NCBI RefSeq assembly: GCF_902830275.1
Contig: NZ_CADESW010000001.1
Location: forward strand, 620,001 to 684,000
Source: Burkholderia stagnalis
GTDB taxonomy: Bacteria; Pseudomonadota; Gammaproteobacteria; Burkholderiales; Burkholderiaceae
DNA: 64,000 bases
Direction: 5' to 3'
Notes under the pieces: model-generated
The model's database searches: none
What the model was told of the DNA's origin: nothing
Seen by the model: only the letters and a program-made list of their open reading frames with translations
In this document: positions 9,831 through 18,926 of the stretch, piece by piece
Layout of the letters: each line of letters starts with the position of its first letter
Numbering within the stretch: position 1 is the first letter of the stretch
Position numbers and translations under genes: made by a program

Positions 9831-10205
9831 TCAGCAGAGACGCGGAGGTCGCCACAACCCGTTCGGGTCGCGGTTCGGCAGAGACTGGGTGTAGTGGAAC
9901 ACGACCGGGCCGGCGAACGTGGCCGGGCGGCTGATGTCGGCCCGAGGGGCCGGATGGTAGAGGCTGCCGAACTGGCATTGGGCCGTCGCCTTGCAGAGCG
10001 TGCCCTTGGCTTTCGCCTTGTCAGGCGACGTCGATATCGACTTCATCGACTCGCAGCCGGGCATGTCGACGGACATCGCCGCGTCGCCCGCCCCGGACAT
10101 CGAATGCTGCATCGGACATTCTCCGGTCAAGCCGCTCGCAGCCAGCCCGCTGATGGGCAGCACCGCGCAAAGCAGCAGGAGGATGAAGGTCCGGAGGAGT
10201 TTCAT
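9831..10205 (-). CDS. Small secreted protein next to copper efflux operon (CzcI-like?)
   Basis: This is a 124-residue protein with a strong Sec signal (MKLLRTFILLLLCAVLP). The mature part contains several Cys and Met/His (ECPMQHSM, DMPGCESM, LCKATAQCQFG) and a proline/arginine tail (GLWRPPRLC). Size, Cys pattern and position just upstream of an RND metal pump resemble the CzcI/DUF2946-type proteins found at metal-efflux loci. I am not certain of the family. No ribosome-binding site is visible. Instead a perfect TATAAT ends 7 bases before the ATG, hinting at a leaderless transcript. Confidence 0.65.
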   Translation of the reverse strand: MKLLRTFILLLLCAVLPISGLAASGLTGECPMQHSMSGAGDAAMSVDMPGCESMKSISTSPDKAKAKGTLCKATAQCQFGSLYHPAPRADISRPATFAGPVVFHYTQSLPNRDPNGLWRPPRLC

Positions 10206-10212
10206 GGCGCGG

Positions 10213-10218
10213 ATTATA
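10213..10218 (-). promoter_or_regulatory. Perfect -10 hexamer (TATAAT) before the small secreted gene
   Basis: On the minus strand TATAAT occupies 10218-10213, with only 7 bases (CCGCGCC) before the ATG at 10205. Transcription from it would begin at or next to the start codon. No good -35 hexamer is found at 16-19 bases spacing, so an activator may be needed. Confidence 0.4.
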
Positions 10219-10262
10219 GCGCGGCGGGGAACAACGACGCATCCGCCGCGCGACCGCCTGCG

Positions 10263-11030
10263 TTATTTCAACCGCCCCGACAAAAACTGCCCCAACCGCT
10301 CGCTCTTCGGGTTGACGAGAATCTCCTGCGGATGCCCCTGCTCCTCGATCCGCCCCTGATGCAGGAAGATCACGTGATTCGACACGTTGCGCGCAAACCC
10401 CATCTCGTGCGTGACGACGACCATCGTGCGGCCTTCCTCGGCGAGCTTCTGCATCACCTTCAGCACCTCGCCGACGAGCTCGGGGTCGAGCGCCGACGTC
10501 GGCTCGTCGAACAGCATCACTTCCGGCTCCATCGCCAGCGCCCGCGCGATCGCGACGCGCTGCTGCTGCCCGCCCGACAGGTGCGATGGATACATCCCCT
10601 CGACCCGCGCCGGCAGCCCGACCTTCTCGAGGTACTTGCGCGCACGCGACACGGCTTCGTCCTTGCCGAGCCCGAGCACCGCCATCGGCGCCTCGATCAC
10701 GTTCTCCAGCACCGTCATGTGCGCCCACAGGTTGAAGTGCTGGAACACCATCGCGAGCTTCGTGCGCATGCGCTGCAACTGCTTCTGGTCGGCCACGCGC
10801 AGCGCGCCGTGCTTGTCGCGCGTGGTCTGGATCGCCTCGCTGCCGATCGTGATCTGCCCCGAGCACGGCTGCTCGAGAAAATTGATGCAGCGCAGGAACG
10901 TGCTCTTGCCCGAGCCGCTCGACCCGATGATGCTGATCACGTCGCCGGCCTTCGCCTGCATCGAGACGCCCTTCAGCACTTCGTTGTCGCCGAACTTCTT
11001 GTGCAGGTCCTCGACGATGAGCTTGTACAT
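10263..11030 (-). CDS. hisP: Basic amino acid ABC transporter ATPase
   Basis: This is a 255-residue ABC ATPase of the polar amino acid family. It shows Walker A (GSSGSGKST, about 36-44), Q-loop ([13 protein letters not shown]), signature ([15 protein letters not shown]), Walker B with catalytic Glu ([13 protein letters not shown]) and the switch His ([10 protein letters not shown]). It closely matches HisP/ArtP-type subunits and powers uptake through HisQM. It is the last gene of hisJQMP, following hisM after a short gap containing an 8-bp triplicate repeat. Confidence 0.93.
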   Translation of the reverse strand: MYKLIVEDLHKKFGDNEVLKGVSMQAKAGDVISIIGSSGSGKSTFLRCINFLEQPCSGQITIGSEAIQTTRDKHGALRVADQKQLQRMRTKLAMVFQHFNLWAHMTVLENVIEAPMAVLGLGKDEAVSRARKYLEKVGLPARVEGMYPSHLSGGQQQRVAIARALAMEPEVMLFDEPTSALDPELVGEVLKVMQKLAEEGRTMVVVTHEMGFARNVSNHVIFLHQGRIEEQGHPQEILVNPKSERLGQFLSGRLK

Positions 11031-11046
11031 GCTTGTGTTTCCTTAC

Positions 11047-11070
11047 GAATGCGCGAATGCGTGAATGCGT
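11047..11070. repeat. Three tandem copies of GAATGCGN
   Basis: GAATGCGC, GAATGCGT and GAATGCGT follow each other without spacer, ending at the hisM stop codon complement. The repeat lies in the hisM-hisP gap just upstream of hisP. It may be slippage-prone and could change hisP spacing between strains. Confidence 0.6.
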
Positions 11071-11783
11071 TAATGACCGCGGGGCGACAGGAATGCGAGC
11101 CAGCGCGCCTCGAGCTTGCGGAACGCCCAGATGAGCGCAAAGACGACCACCGCGTACATCACCGCCGCGATCCCGTATGCCTGGAACGACATGTACGTGG
11201 CCGAGTTCACGTCGCGCGTGACCTTCAGGATGTCGGGCACGGTCGCGGTGAACGCGAGCGTGGTCGCGTGCAGCATCAGGATCACTTCGTTGCTGTAGCT
11301 CGGCAGCGAGCGGCGCAGCGCGGACGGCAGGATGATCCGCGTATACAGCTTGAAACGCGACATCCCGTACGCGAGCCCGGCCTCGACCTCGCCCGCCGCG
11401 GTCGACTTGATCGCGCCCGCGAAAATCTCCGTCGCATACGCGCACTCGTTCAGCGTGAACGCGAGCAGCGTGCAGTTCATCGCATCGCGGAAGAAGCTGT
11501 CGAGCAGCACGTGATCGTGCACGACCTGCAGGCTGTAGATGCCCGTGTAGCACATCAGCAGCTGCACGTAGAGCGGCGTGCCGCGAAACACGTACGTGTA
11601 TAACCACACGGCCCCCGACACCCAGCGATTGCTCGACGCGCGCGCGATCGCGAGCGGCACCGCGAGCACGAAACCGAGCGCGATCGACACGACCAGCAGC
11701 CACAGCGTGATCGCAAGCCCGCTGAAGCGGTAGCCGTCGGTGTAGAGGTAGCTTTGCCAGTACTGGCTGAGGATCTCGATCAC
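11070..11783 (-). CDS. hisM: Basic amino acid ABC transporter permease
   Basis: This is a 237-residue inner-membrane permease with about five transmembrane helices. It carries the EAA coupling loop (EVEAGLAYGMSRFKLYTRIILPSALRRSLPS, start near residue 150). The start is a GTG at 11783 that overlaps the hisQ stop (GTGA), indicating coupled translation. The N-terminus VIEILSQYW fits the family. It pairs with HisQ to form the channel for histidine/lysine/arginine-type substrates. Confidence 0.92.
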   Translation of the reverse strand: MIEILSQYWQSYLYTDGYRFSGLAITLWLLVVSIALGFVLAVPLAIARASSNRWVSGAVWLYTYVFRGTPLYVQLLMCYTGIYSLQVVHDHVLLDSFFRDAMNCTLLAFTLNECAYATEIFAGAIKSTAAGEVEAGLAYGMSRFKLYTRIILPSALRRSLPSYSNEVILMLHATTLAFTATVPDILKVTRDVNSATYMSFQAYGIAAVMYAVVVFALIWAFRKLEARWLAFLSPRGH

Positions 11784-12469
11784 AGTGCAAGCCTCCGGAC
11801 GCCGACCGAATAACGCTTCTCGAGGTGGTGCAGCACGACGTTCGACACCGTCGTGATCGCGAGGTAGATCGCACCCGCCGCAAGCGTGAAGAAAAAGAAG
11901 TTCAGCGTGCTCTTGCCCGCATCCTGCGACGCCTTCACGACGTCCGCCAGGCCGATGATCGACACCAGCGCGGTGGCCTTCACGAGCACCTGCCAGTTGT
12001 TGCCGATGCCCGGCAGCGCGAAACGCATCATCTGCGGGAACAGGATGCGGTGGAACACGCGCCATCCGCTCATCCCGTATGCGAAGCCCGCTTCGAGCTG
12101 GCCGCGCGGCACCGACAGGAACGCGCCGCGGAACGTCTCGGTGAAATACGCGCCGTAGATGAAGCCGAGCGTCACGACGCCGGCCGCGAACGGGTCGATG
12201 TCGATCTGGTCCCAGCCGAGCACGTCGGTCACGTCGTTCAGCAGGATCTGCATCCCGTAGAACAGCAGCAGCATCAGCACGAGGTCGGGCACCGCGCGAA
12301 TCAGCGTCGTATAGAACGTGCCGACCGATGCGAGCACACGGTTCGCCGACAGCTTCGCGGCCGCGCCGGCGAGCCCCAGCACGAGCGACGCGGCCAGCGA
12401 CAGCACCGCGAGCTTCACGGTCTCGACCGTGCCGGCCCACAGCAGCGGGCCAAATCCATGGAAAAACAT
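11780..12469 (-). CDS. hisQ: Basic amino acid ABC transporter permease
   Basis: This is a 229-residue permease with about five transmembrane helices and the EAA loop (QLEAGFAYGMSGWRVFHRILFPQMMRFALPG). I chose the ATG at 12469 (MFFHGFGPLLW), preceded by GGAGACGC, over the upstream ATG at 12532 that would add 21 unhelpful residues. It forms a heterodimer with HisM. Second gene of the hisJQMP operon, 67 bases after hisJ. Confidence 0.92.
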   Translation of the reverse strand: MFFHGFGPLLWAGTVETVKLAVLSLAASLVLGLAGAAAKLSANRVLASVGTFYTTLIRAVPDLVLMLLLFYGMQILLNDVTDVLGWDQIDIDPFAAGVVTLGFIYGAYFTETFRGAFLSVPRGQLEAGFAYGMSGWRVFHRILFPQMMRFALPGIGNNWQVLVKATALVSIIGLADVVKASQDAGKSTLNFFFFTLAAGAIYLAITTVSNVVLHHLEKRYSVGVRRLAL

Positions 12470-12536
12470 GTGAGCGTCTCCACTCCAGAAAGGCGTGCGG
12501 CGCGCCGCGGCCTGAGCCGGGCGCGCCGCCATGCGA

Positions 12537-13310
12537 TTAGCCGCCGTAGACGTCGAACGTGAAGTACTTCTTCTCGATCTTCTTGTAGGTGCCGTCCTTC
12601 AGCATGTCGGCGATCGCCTGGTTGATCTTCGCCTTCAGGTCGGCGTCTTCCTTGCGCAGGCCGATGCCGGCGCCGTTGCCGAGCGTCTTCGGATCGTCGA
12701 TGTCGCCGCCGGCGAACTGGAAGCCCGCGCCGCGCGGCGTCTTCAGGAAGCCGACGTCGGCCTGCACCGCGTCCTGCAGCGCGGCATCGAGGCGGCCCGA
12801 CACGAGATCCGCATACACGCCGTCCTGGTTCTGGTAAGGCACGACCTGCACGCCCTTCGGCGCCCAGTAGGCCTTCGCGTAAGTCTCCTGGATCGTGCCC
12901 TGCTCGACGCCCACCGACTTGCCCTTCAGCGCGTCGGCCGTCGGCAGCACCGTCGTGCCCTTCTTCGCGACGAGGCGCGTCGGCGTGTTGAACAGCTTGT
13001 CGGAGAACGCGATCTGTTCCGCGCGCTGCGCCGTCATCGACATCGACGACAGCACGCCGTCGAACTTCTTCGCCTTCAGCGCCGGGATCATCCCGTCGAA
13101 GTCGTTCTCGATCCACACGCACTTCGCCTTCAGGCGCGCGCAGATTTCATTGCCGAGGTCGACGTCGAAGCCGGCCACCTTGCCGTCGACGCCCTTCGAT
13201 TCGAACGGCGGATAGCTGGCGTCGACGCCGAAGCGGATCGTCGACCAATCCTTGGCGTGGGCACCGACCGCGATGCAGGCAAGGGCAATACTGAGCGCGA
13301 GTTTCTTCAT
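12537..13310 (-). CDS. hisJ: Periplasmic basic amino acid-binding protein
   Basis: This is a 257-residue solute-binding protein, family 3. It has a signal peptide (cleavage after GAHA, about residue 19), the class signature FDVDLGNEICARLKAKC (Gly-Phe-Asp-[VI]-Asp-Leu), and the two-lobe fold ending KKIEKKYFTFDVYGG. It captures lysine/arginine/ornithine or histidine for HisQMP. Which ligand is preferred cannot be read from sequence. The ATG at 13310 starts the signal peptide directly. First gene of the operon, preceded by an operator-like palindrome at 13383-13400. Confidence 0.93.
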   Translation of the reverse strand: MKKLALSIALACIAVGAHAKDWSTIRFGVDASYPPFESKGVDGKVAGFDVDLGNEICARLKAKCVWIENDFDGMIPALKAKKFDGVLSSMSMTAQRAEQIAFSDKLFNTPTRLVAKKGTTVLPTADALKGKSVGVEQGTIQETYAKAYWAPKGVQVVPYQNQDGVYADLVSGRLDAALQDAVQADVGFLKTPRGAGFQFAGGDIDDPKTLGNGAGIGLRKEDADLKAKINQAIADMLKDGTYKKIEKKYFTFDVYGG

Positions 13311-13382
13311 GGCGTTCCTGTGATGTCGGGAAGACGACGGGCACCCGCCCGCCCAACCTGCGCGCCATCCAATCGGCCGCCT

Positions 13383-13400
13383 AAGTTGTACATACAACTT
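13383..13400. promoter_or_regulatory. GntR/HutC-type operator candidate before hisJ
   Basis: AAGTTGTACATACAACTT is an inverted repeat with perfect 7-base arms (AAGTTGT / ACAACTT). It contains the GT-N-TA-N-AC style core of GntR/HutC-family sites. It lies 73-90 bases upstream of hisJ, where a repressor could block the promoter. A HutC-family regulator is encoded at 22455-23150. Confidence 0.55.
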
Positions 13401-13579
13401 TGCCGTTTTTTCGCTTCCGTCAGCAATCCGTGTTTATCTCTAATTGTCGGGAGATTGTTTTTCGCGGACGAAAATTCCTTGAATTTCAATTACATATGGA
13501 TGACATCGAGCTAAACGCGCACGAGCCGGCGCGAGGCCGCCGCGCCGATGGTGATAGATCGCTTGTCTAGACCGGGGAC

Positions 13580-13607
13580 GACGCCAGCACGCCGACGCCA
13601 GCACGCC
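13580..13607. repeat. 14-bp tandem duplication after kdpE
   Basis: GACGCCAGCACGCC occurs twice back to back, just downstream of the kdpE stop. It has no evident function. Confidence 0.7.
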
Positions 13608-13620
13608 CTCACATCAGCCC

Positions 13621-14355
13621 TCAGCCCTCCCCCTCCCCGCGCTTCGCGCCGACGGCCTCGAGCCCGACCAGCCGGTAGCCGAACTGCAGCTCGGTCAGCA
13701 GGTGCCGCGGCGCGGCCGGCACCTGTTCGAGCTTCTGCCGCAGGTTCGTCATGTAGACCCGCACGTAGTGCGCGCGGTCCGCATCGTGGATGCCCCAAAC
13801 CTCGGCCAGCAGTTGCCGCGCGGCGATCACGCCGCCGCGCCCGCGAATCAGCGCGGCAAGCAGGCGGAACTCGAGCCGGGTCAGGTGCACGGGCTGGCCG
13901 GCGCGCACCACCTCGTGCTTGCCGAGATCGACCACCACGTCGCCGAAGCGCACGATCGACGACGACTGCCCGTCCTCGTCCGACACGAACGCCGCGCGGC
14001 GCAGCTGCGCCCGCGCGCGTGCGAGCAGCTCGGGCACGCCGAACGGCTTCGCCAGGTAGTCGTCCGCGCCCGCGTCGAGCGCCGCGACCTTCTCCACTTC
14101 CTGCTGCCGCGCGGACAGCACGATGACGGGCACCGTCGACCATTCGCGCAGCTCGCGGATGAACGCCTTGCCGTCGTCGTCGGGCAGCCCGAGGTCGACG
14201 ATCACGAGATCGGGCTTGCTGCTCGACGCATACATGCGCGCCTCGCGGGCCGTCGACGCCTCGCACGTATCCATCCCTTCCTGCTCCAGCGCCATCCGCA
14301 CGAACCGCCGGATGTCGGCTTCATCTTCTACGACCAGCACGCGTGAACGGATCAT
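13621..14355 (-). CDS. kdpE: Response regulator of the Kdp system
   Basis: This is a 244-residue OmpR/PhoB-family regulator. The receiver domain (1-120) has the acidic pair (EDE, about 10-12), phospho-acceptor Asp in VIVDLGLPDDDG (about Asp53), the switch Thr/Ser region (VIVLSARQ) and Lys in LAKPFG. The C-terminal winged helix (about 140-230) ends with the wing hairpin typical of KdpE (VRVYMTNLRQKLE ... LTELQFGYRL). It should activate the kdp operon when phosphorylated. Its ATG overlaps the kdpD stop (ATGA), so it is coupled to its kinase. Confidence 0.92.
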   Translation of the reverse strand: MIRSRVLVVEDEADIRRFVRMALEQEGMDTCEASTAREARMYASSSKPDLVIVDLGLPDDDGKAFIRELREWSTVPVIVLSARQQEVEKVAALDAGADDYLAKPFGVPELLARARAQLRRAAFVSDEDGQSSSIVRFGDVVVDLGKHEVVRAGQPVHLTRLEFRLLAALIRGRGGVIAARQLLAEVWGIHDADRAHYVRVYMTNLRQKLEQVPAAPRHLLTELQFGYRLVGLEAVGAKRGEGEG

Positions 14356-16016
14356 GAATGACTCTCGTGTTCGATATCGGGCGGCGCGCCCAACGGCAGA
14401 CGGATCTCGAATCGCGCGCCGTGCGGTTCGAGCGGCATCGCGCGGATCGAGCCGCCGTGCGCATTGACGATGCTGCGGCACAGCGCGAGCCCGAGCCCGA
14501 CGCCGGCAATCGACGACACCTGCCGCTCGCGCTCGAACGGCGCGAACAGCGGCTCGGGGTCGCGCACGACGAAGCCCGGCCCGTCGTCCTCGACGAACAC
14601 GTAGATCGTCTCGCCGAACACGCGCGCGCGCACCGACACGGATGCGTCGGCGCCCGCGTATTTCGCGGCGTTGTCGAGCAGGTTCATCAGCACGCGCTCG
14701 ATCAGCAGCGCGTCGACGTCGATCAGCGGCAGGTCGGCGGGCAGGTCCGCCTTCACGTCGCGGCCGGCCAGCGCGTGCGCGGAATGCGCGAGCGCGCTGC
14801 CGACGATCTCGTCGAGCATGTGCCACTCGCGGTTCAGCCGCACGCCTTCGCTCTGCATGCGCGCGAGATCGAGCAGGTTCACGACGAGCAGGTGCAGCGC
14901 CTCGGCCTGGTCGCGAATCGAGCGGGCCAGCCCGGCCGGCTGCCCGGGCGCGAGCCGCTCCGGCCGCTCGAGCGTTTCCGCGAGGCCTCGGATCGCGGTC
15001 AACGGCGTCTTCAGGTCGTGCGACACCGCGGACAGCAGCGCGTTGCGCAGCCGCTCGCCTTCCATGCGCACCAGCGTGCGCTGCGCGACCTCGACGTAAT
15101 GCACGCGCTCCAGCGCCATCGCGATCGACGAGCACAGCGCGGCCAGCAGGCGCCGGTCGTCCGGGTCGGTCGGCAGCGGCTGCGCGCCCGCGTGCAGCGC
15201 GAGCACGCCGCGCACCCGCATCGGCGCCTTCAGCGGCATGTACTGCGCCACCGCATCGCCAAGCGCCTGCGTGCAGCGGCCGGCCGGCTGCGCATGCTCG
15301 TAGGCCCAGCGGGCCGCCACCGGATCGACGAAGCGGGCGTCGTGCGCGGCCGGCATCCGGTCGTCCGCATCGGGCAGCACGAGCGCGACGTGCACGCCGA
15401 GCAGCGGCCCGATCGTGCCGGTGCAGATCGACGCGATCTGCTCGGTCTCGATCGCCGCCGACAGGTCGCGCGCGACCCGCGCGAGCGCCGCCGAGCGCTT
15501 TTCGTTCGCGCGCGCGGCGCACGCCTCCGCGCGCAGCCGCGCCGCGAGCTGGCCGACCGCCAGCGCCACCGCGAGCATCAGCGCGAACGTAAACACGTAC
15601 TGCGTATCGGACACCGCGAACGACCAGCGCGGCTCGACGAAGAAGAAGTCGAAGCAGCCGACGCACACGAATGCCGCCCACGCGCCGGCCGCGCGGCCGA
15701 AGCGCAGCGCGACGAGCACGACCGTCAGCAGGAACAGCATCACCACGTTCGACAGGTCGAACACGCGCAGCAGCGCGTTCGCCGCGAGCGTCGCGAGCCC
15801 GCAGACCAGCGTCGCCCACGCGAGCGGCGCGACATACGGCGACGCCCGCCGGCGCACGTGCGCGGGCGGGCCGCTGCCGGGCTCGGCCCCGGCGATCCGC
15901 GCGACGACGCCCGCGCAGGCGCTCAAAAACCGCGCTAACGGACGCCTGGGACTGCGGCCCTTGCGGGCCGTATCGGGTTCGGCGACCGCGTTCAGGTCGT
16001 CCCCATGTCGATGCAT
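14352..16016 (-). CDS. kdpD: Sensor kinase KdpD lacking the N-terminal KdpD/USP domains
   Basis: About 554 residues are encoded, against roughly 900 for ordinary KdpD. The N-terminal KdpD and universal-stress-like sensor domains (about 370 residues) are absent. The protein begins just before the four-helix DUF4118 membrane domain (about 60-165). It continues with a GAF-like segment and a full histidine kinase core: H-box LLSAVSHDLKTPLT, N-box MNLLDNAAKYA, G1 VEDDGPGF, G2 GVGLGLALC. The start is unsure. The ATG at 16016 is used, while a TTG at 16031 lies close behind GGGAGG. Only about 95 bases separate it from kdpB, so the missing half is not hidden upstream in another frame. Confidence 0.85.
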   Translation of the reverse strand: MHRHGDDLNAVAEPDTARKGRSPRRPLARFLSACAGVVARIAGAEPGSGPPAHVRRRASPYVAPLAWATLVCGLATLAANALLRVFDLSNVVMLFLLTVVLVALRFGRAAGAWAAFVCVGCFDFFFVEPRWSFAVSDTQYVFTFALMLAVALAVGQLAARLRAEACAARANEKRSAALARVARDLSAAIETEQIASICTGTIGPLLGVHVALVLPDADDRMPAAHDARFVDPVAARWAYEHAQPAGRCTQALGDAVAQYMPLKAPMRVRGVLALHAGAQPLPTDPDDRRLLAALCSSIAMALERVHYVEVAQRTLVRMEGERLRNALLSAVSHDLKTPLTAIRGLAETLERPERLAPGQPAGLARSIRDQAEALHLLVVNLLDLARMQSEGVRLNREWHMLDEIVGSALAHSAHALAGRDVKADLPADLPLIDVDALLIERVLMNLLDNAAKYAGADASVSVRARVFGETIYVFVEDDGPGFVVRDPEPLFAPFERERQVSSIAGVGLGLALCRSIVNAHGGSIRAMPLEPHGARFEIRLPLGAPPDIEHESHS

Positions 16017-16110
16017 CGCGTTCTCGTTCAATCGCCCTCCCGGCAAGTCGGATGCGGTGCGGCCACGCGCGCGCCGATTCGGGCGCGACGCGTGGCCGGA
16101 TGCGCATCGG

Positions 16111-18195
16111 TCAGACGAACGGCGTCAGCAGCATGTCGATCAGCTTGATGCCGATGAACGGCGCGACGACGCCGCCCACGCCGTAGATCAGCAGGTTGCG
16201 CCACAGCAGCTTCTCGGCGGGCTCGGCGCGGTACTTGACGCCCTTCAGCGCGAGCGGGATCAGCGCGACGATGATCAGCGCGTTGAAGATCACCGCCGAC
16301 AGGATCGCCGACGTCGGGCTGTGCAGCCCCATCACGTTCAGCGCGCCGAGCGCCGGATAGGTCGCGACGAACGCCGCCGGAATGATCGCGAAGTACTTCG
16401 CGAGATCGTTCGCAACGCTGAACGTCGTGAGCGCGCCGCGCGTCATGATCATCTGCTTGCCGACCTCGACCACCTGCATCAGCTTGGTCGGGCTGCTGTC
16501 GAGGTCGACCATGTTGGCCGCCTCCTTCGCCGCCTGCGTGCCGCTGTGCATCGCCACCGCCACGTCGGCCTGCGCGAGCGCCGGCGCGTCGTTGGTGCCG
16601 TCGCCCGTCATCGCGACGAGGTGGCCCTTCGCCTGGTGCTCGCGGATCAGGCGCAGCTTGTCTTCCGGCGTCGCTTCCGCGAGGAAGTCGTCGACGCCCG
16701 CCTCCGCCGCGATCGCGGCCGCGGTGAGCCGGTTGTCGCCGGTGATCATCACGGTCTTCACGCCGACCTTGCGCAGCTCGGCGAAGCGCGCCTTGATCCC
16801 GTGCTTGACGATGTCCTTCAGCTCGATCGTGCCGAGCACCTTGCCGCCGTCGGCCACCACGAGCGGCGTGCCGCCGCGGCGCGCGATGTCGTTGACGGCC
16901 GCGTCGACGTCGCCCGGGAACACGCCGCCGAGCCTATCGACGTGCGCACGGATCGCGGACGCCGCGCCCTTGCGCACCTGGCGCGCGCCGATGTCGATCC
17001 CGCTCATCCGGGTGCGCGCGCTGAACGGCACGGTGACGTGCCCGTCGAGGTCCGGCAGCGGCGACACGGCGCGCTGCTTCGCGAGCGCGACGATCGAGCG
17101 GCCTTCCGGCGTCTCGTCCGCGAGCGACGACAGCAGCGCGGCCTGTGCGAGCGTGCGCTCGTCGACGCCCGGCGCGGGCCGGAACTGCACGGCCTCGCGG
17201 TTGCCGAGCGTGATCGTGCCGGTCTTGTCGAGCAGCAGCACGTCGACGTCGCCGGCCGCCTCGATCGCGCGGCCCGAGGTTGCCAGCACGTTCGCGCGCA
17301 TCATGCGGCTCATGCCCGCGATGCCGATCGCCGACAGCAGCGCGCCGATCGTCGTCGGGATCAGGCACACCAGCAGCGCGATCAGCACGGTGAGGCTCAC
17401 GGCCGAGCCCGCGCCGTTGAGCAGCACGCTGAAGGTCGAGAACGGCAACAGCGTCACGCACACCAGCAGGAAGATGATCGTCAGCGCGACCAGCAGGATC
17501 GACAGCGCGATTTCGTTCGGCGTCTTGCCGCGCTTCGCGCCCTCGACCATCGCGATCATCCGGTCGAGGAACGCCTCGCCGGGGTTCGCGGTGATGCGCA
17601 CGACGATCCAGTCGGACAGCACGCGCGTGCCGCCCGTGACCGACGAGAAATCGCCGCCCGACTCGCGGATCACCGGCGCGGATTCGCCGGTGATCGCCGA
17701 TTCGTCGACCGACGCGACGCCGTCGATCACCTCGCCGTCGGCCGGAATCGTGTCGCCGGCCTCGACGAGCACGACGCTGCCGGCGGCCAGCTCGTCGCTC
17801 GGCACGCGATGGGTCGTGCTGCCGTAGCGCTTCGGCTCGTCGAGCACTTTCGCAACCACGCGCTTGCGCGACGAGCGCAGCGCCTCGGCCTGCGCCTTGC
17901 CGCGCCCTTCGGCCAGCGCCTCGGCCGCGTTCGCGAACAGCACCGTGAACCACAGCCAGCACGCCACCGCGAAGATGAAGCCGGCCGGCGCGTCGCCGTT
18001 GCCCGCGAGCGCCTGCAGCCACAGCACCGTCGTGACGATGCTGCCGAGGTAGACCACGAACATCACCGGGTTCTTCCACTGCACCTGCGGCGCGAGCTTG
18101 CGGAACGCGTCGCGCAGCACCGCGGTCCAGCGCATCGGCGGCACGTCGCCGATCGGCGCGGCCGCGGGGTTGATCGAAGTTTCGATAGGGGACAT
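16111..18195 (-). CDS. kdpB: Potassium-transporting ATPase, ATP-binding subunit
   Basis: This is a 694-residue P-type ATPase of full length. It shows the actuator motif ([12 protein letters not shown]), the phosphorylation motif DKTGTIT with Asp at about 322, the nucleotide-binding-domain region ([31 protein letters not shown]) and the hinge motif ([23 protein letters not shown]). It drives high-affinity K+ uptake with KdpA. The start at 18195 follows AAGGAG. It comes after kdpC instead of before it, unlike the usual kdpFABC order. Confidence 0.95.
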   Translation of the reverse strand: MSPIETSINPAAAPIGDVPPMRWTAVLRDAFRKLAPQVQWKNPVMFVVYLGSIVTTVLWLQALAGNGDAPAGFIFAVACWLWFTVLFANAAEALAEGRGKAQAEALRSSRKRVVAKVLDEPKRYGSTTHRVPSDELAAGSVVLVEAGDTIPADGEVIDGVASVDESAITGESAPVIRESGGDFSSVTGGTRVLSDWIVVRITANPGEAFLDRMIAMVEGAKRGKTPNEIALSILLVALTIIFLLVCVTLLPFSTFSVLLNGAGSAVSLTVLIALLVCLIPTTIGALLSAIGIAGMSRMMRANVLATSGRAIEAAGDVDVLLLDKTGTITLGNREAVQFRPAPGVDERTLAQAALLSSLADETPEGRSIVALAKQRAVSPLPDLDGHVTVPFSARTRMSGIDIGARQVRKGAASAIRAHVDRLGGVFPGDVDAAVNDIARRGGTPLVVADGGKVLGTIELKDIVKHGIKARFAELRKVGVKTVMITGDNRLTAAAIAAEAGVDDFLAEATPEDKLRLIREHQAKGHLVAMTGDGTNDAPALAQADVAVAMHSGTQAAKEAANMVDLDSSPTKLMQVVEVGKQMIMTRGALTTFSVANDLAKYFAIIPAAFVATYPALGALNVMGLHSPTSAILSAVIFNALIIVALIPLALKGVKYRAEPAEKLLWRNLLIYGVGGVVAPFIGIKLIDMLLTPFV

Positions 18196-18217
18196 GAAAC
18201 GACTCCTTTGCGTTCTC

Positions 18218-18916
18218 TCAGCGCGCGCCGGCCGCTTGACCCAGCGAGCGGTCGAGCGCCATGTTCAGTTCGAGCACGCGGATGCGGGGCTCGCCGAGCA
18301 CCGCGAGCTGGCGCGGCGTGGCCACCTGCCCGACCAGCGCCATCACCTGTTCGACGCTCACGCCGCGCGCCTGCGCGACGCGCGCCGCCTGCAGCCGCGC
18401 GTTCGCGAGCGAGATGTCCGGATCGAGCCCGGACGCGGATGCGGTCACCGCGTCGACCGGCACCGGCGCGCCGTCCGCGAGCCCGTTCTGCTGGCGGTAC
18501 GCTTGCGTGCGTGCCGTGACGTCCGCCAGCAGCTTCTTGCTGGTGGCGCCCTGGTTGCTCGCGCCGCTGCCGGCCGCGTTGTACGGCTGGTCGACGGTCT
18601 TGGCCGGATCGGCGGGATCGGTGCCGACCGTCGCGCTCGGCCTCGGATGGAAATACTCGGGCCGCGTGAAGTTCTGCCCGATCACCGCGGAGCCGACCGT
18701 CACGCCGTCGCGCACGACCAGGCTGCCGCGCGCCTGCGACGGGAACAGCAGGTTCGCGGCGCCGGTGGTGAGCAGCGGGTACGCGAGGCCGGTGACGAGC
18801 ATGAACAGCACCGACGAGGCGATCACGGGCCTGACGAGGCCGCGCGTCGCGTCGGCGAGCGACGATCCGGGTGCCGGTGCGGCGGCGGGCGCCGCGTGGC
18901 GATTGCTTTGAGCCAT
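18218..18916 (-). CDS. kdpC: Potassium-transporting ATPase, KdpC subunit
   Basis: This 232-residue protein is somewhat longer than the usual 190-200 because of an Ala/Pro-rich N-terminal tail (about 1-25). One transmembrane helix follows ([20 protein letters not shown]), then the conserved KdpC body: [17 protein letters not shown], the Asn/Ser-rich [10 protein letters not shown] segment, [18 protein letters not shown], and the QVMALV region. It stabilises nucleotide binding by KdpB. A GAGGAA ribosome site precedes the ATG. The gene sits between kdpA and kdpB, which is unusual. Confidence 0.94.
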   Translation of the reverse strand: MAQSNRHAAPAAAPAPGSSLADATRGLVRPVIASSVLFMLVTGLAYPLLTTGAANLLFPSQARGSLVVRDGVTVGSAVIGQNFTRPEYFHPRPSATVGTDPADPAKTVDQPYNAAGSGASNQGATSKKLLADVTARTQAYRQQNGLADGAPVPVDAVTASASGLDPDISLANARLQAARVAQARGVSVEQVMALVGQVATPRQLAVLGEPRIRVLELNMALDRSLGQAAGAR

Positions 18917-18926
18917 GTGGGTTTCC

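Larger units (their letters stand above)
13311..13620. other. Intergenic region upstream of hisJ
   Basis: No gene is supported. The stretch holds the HutC/GntR-like palindrome (13383-13400), an AT-rich block (13400-13500) that probably contains the hisJ promoter, and a 14-bp tandem repeat (13580-13607) just past the kdpE stop. Confidence 0.6.

Noticed and set aside
14352..16046. KdpD start at the TTG at 16046
   Set aside because: That codon lies upstream of the GGGAGG ribosome site, which would then be inside the coding region. The ATG at 16016 or TTG at 16031 is more likely.
15415..18519. A 1034-codon open frame on the + strand across kdpD, kdpB and kdpC
   Set aside because: It crosses three well-supported genes in antisense and has no protein-like composition.
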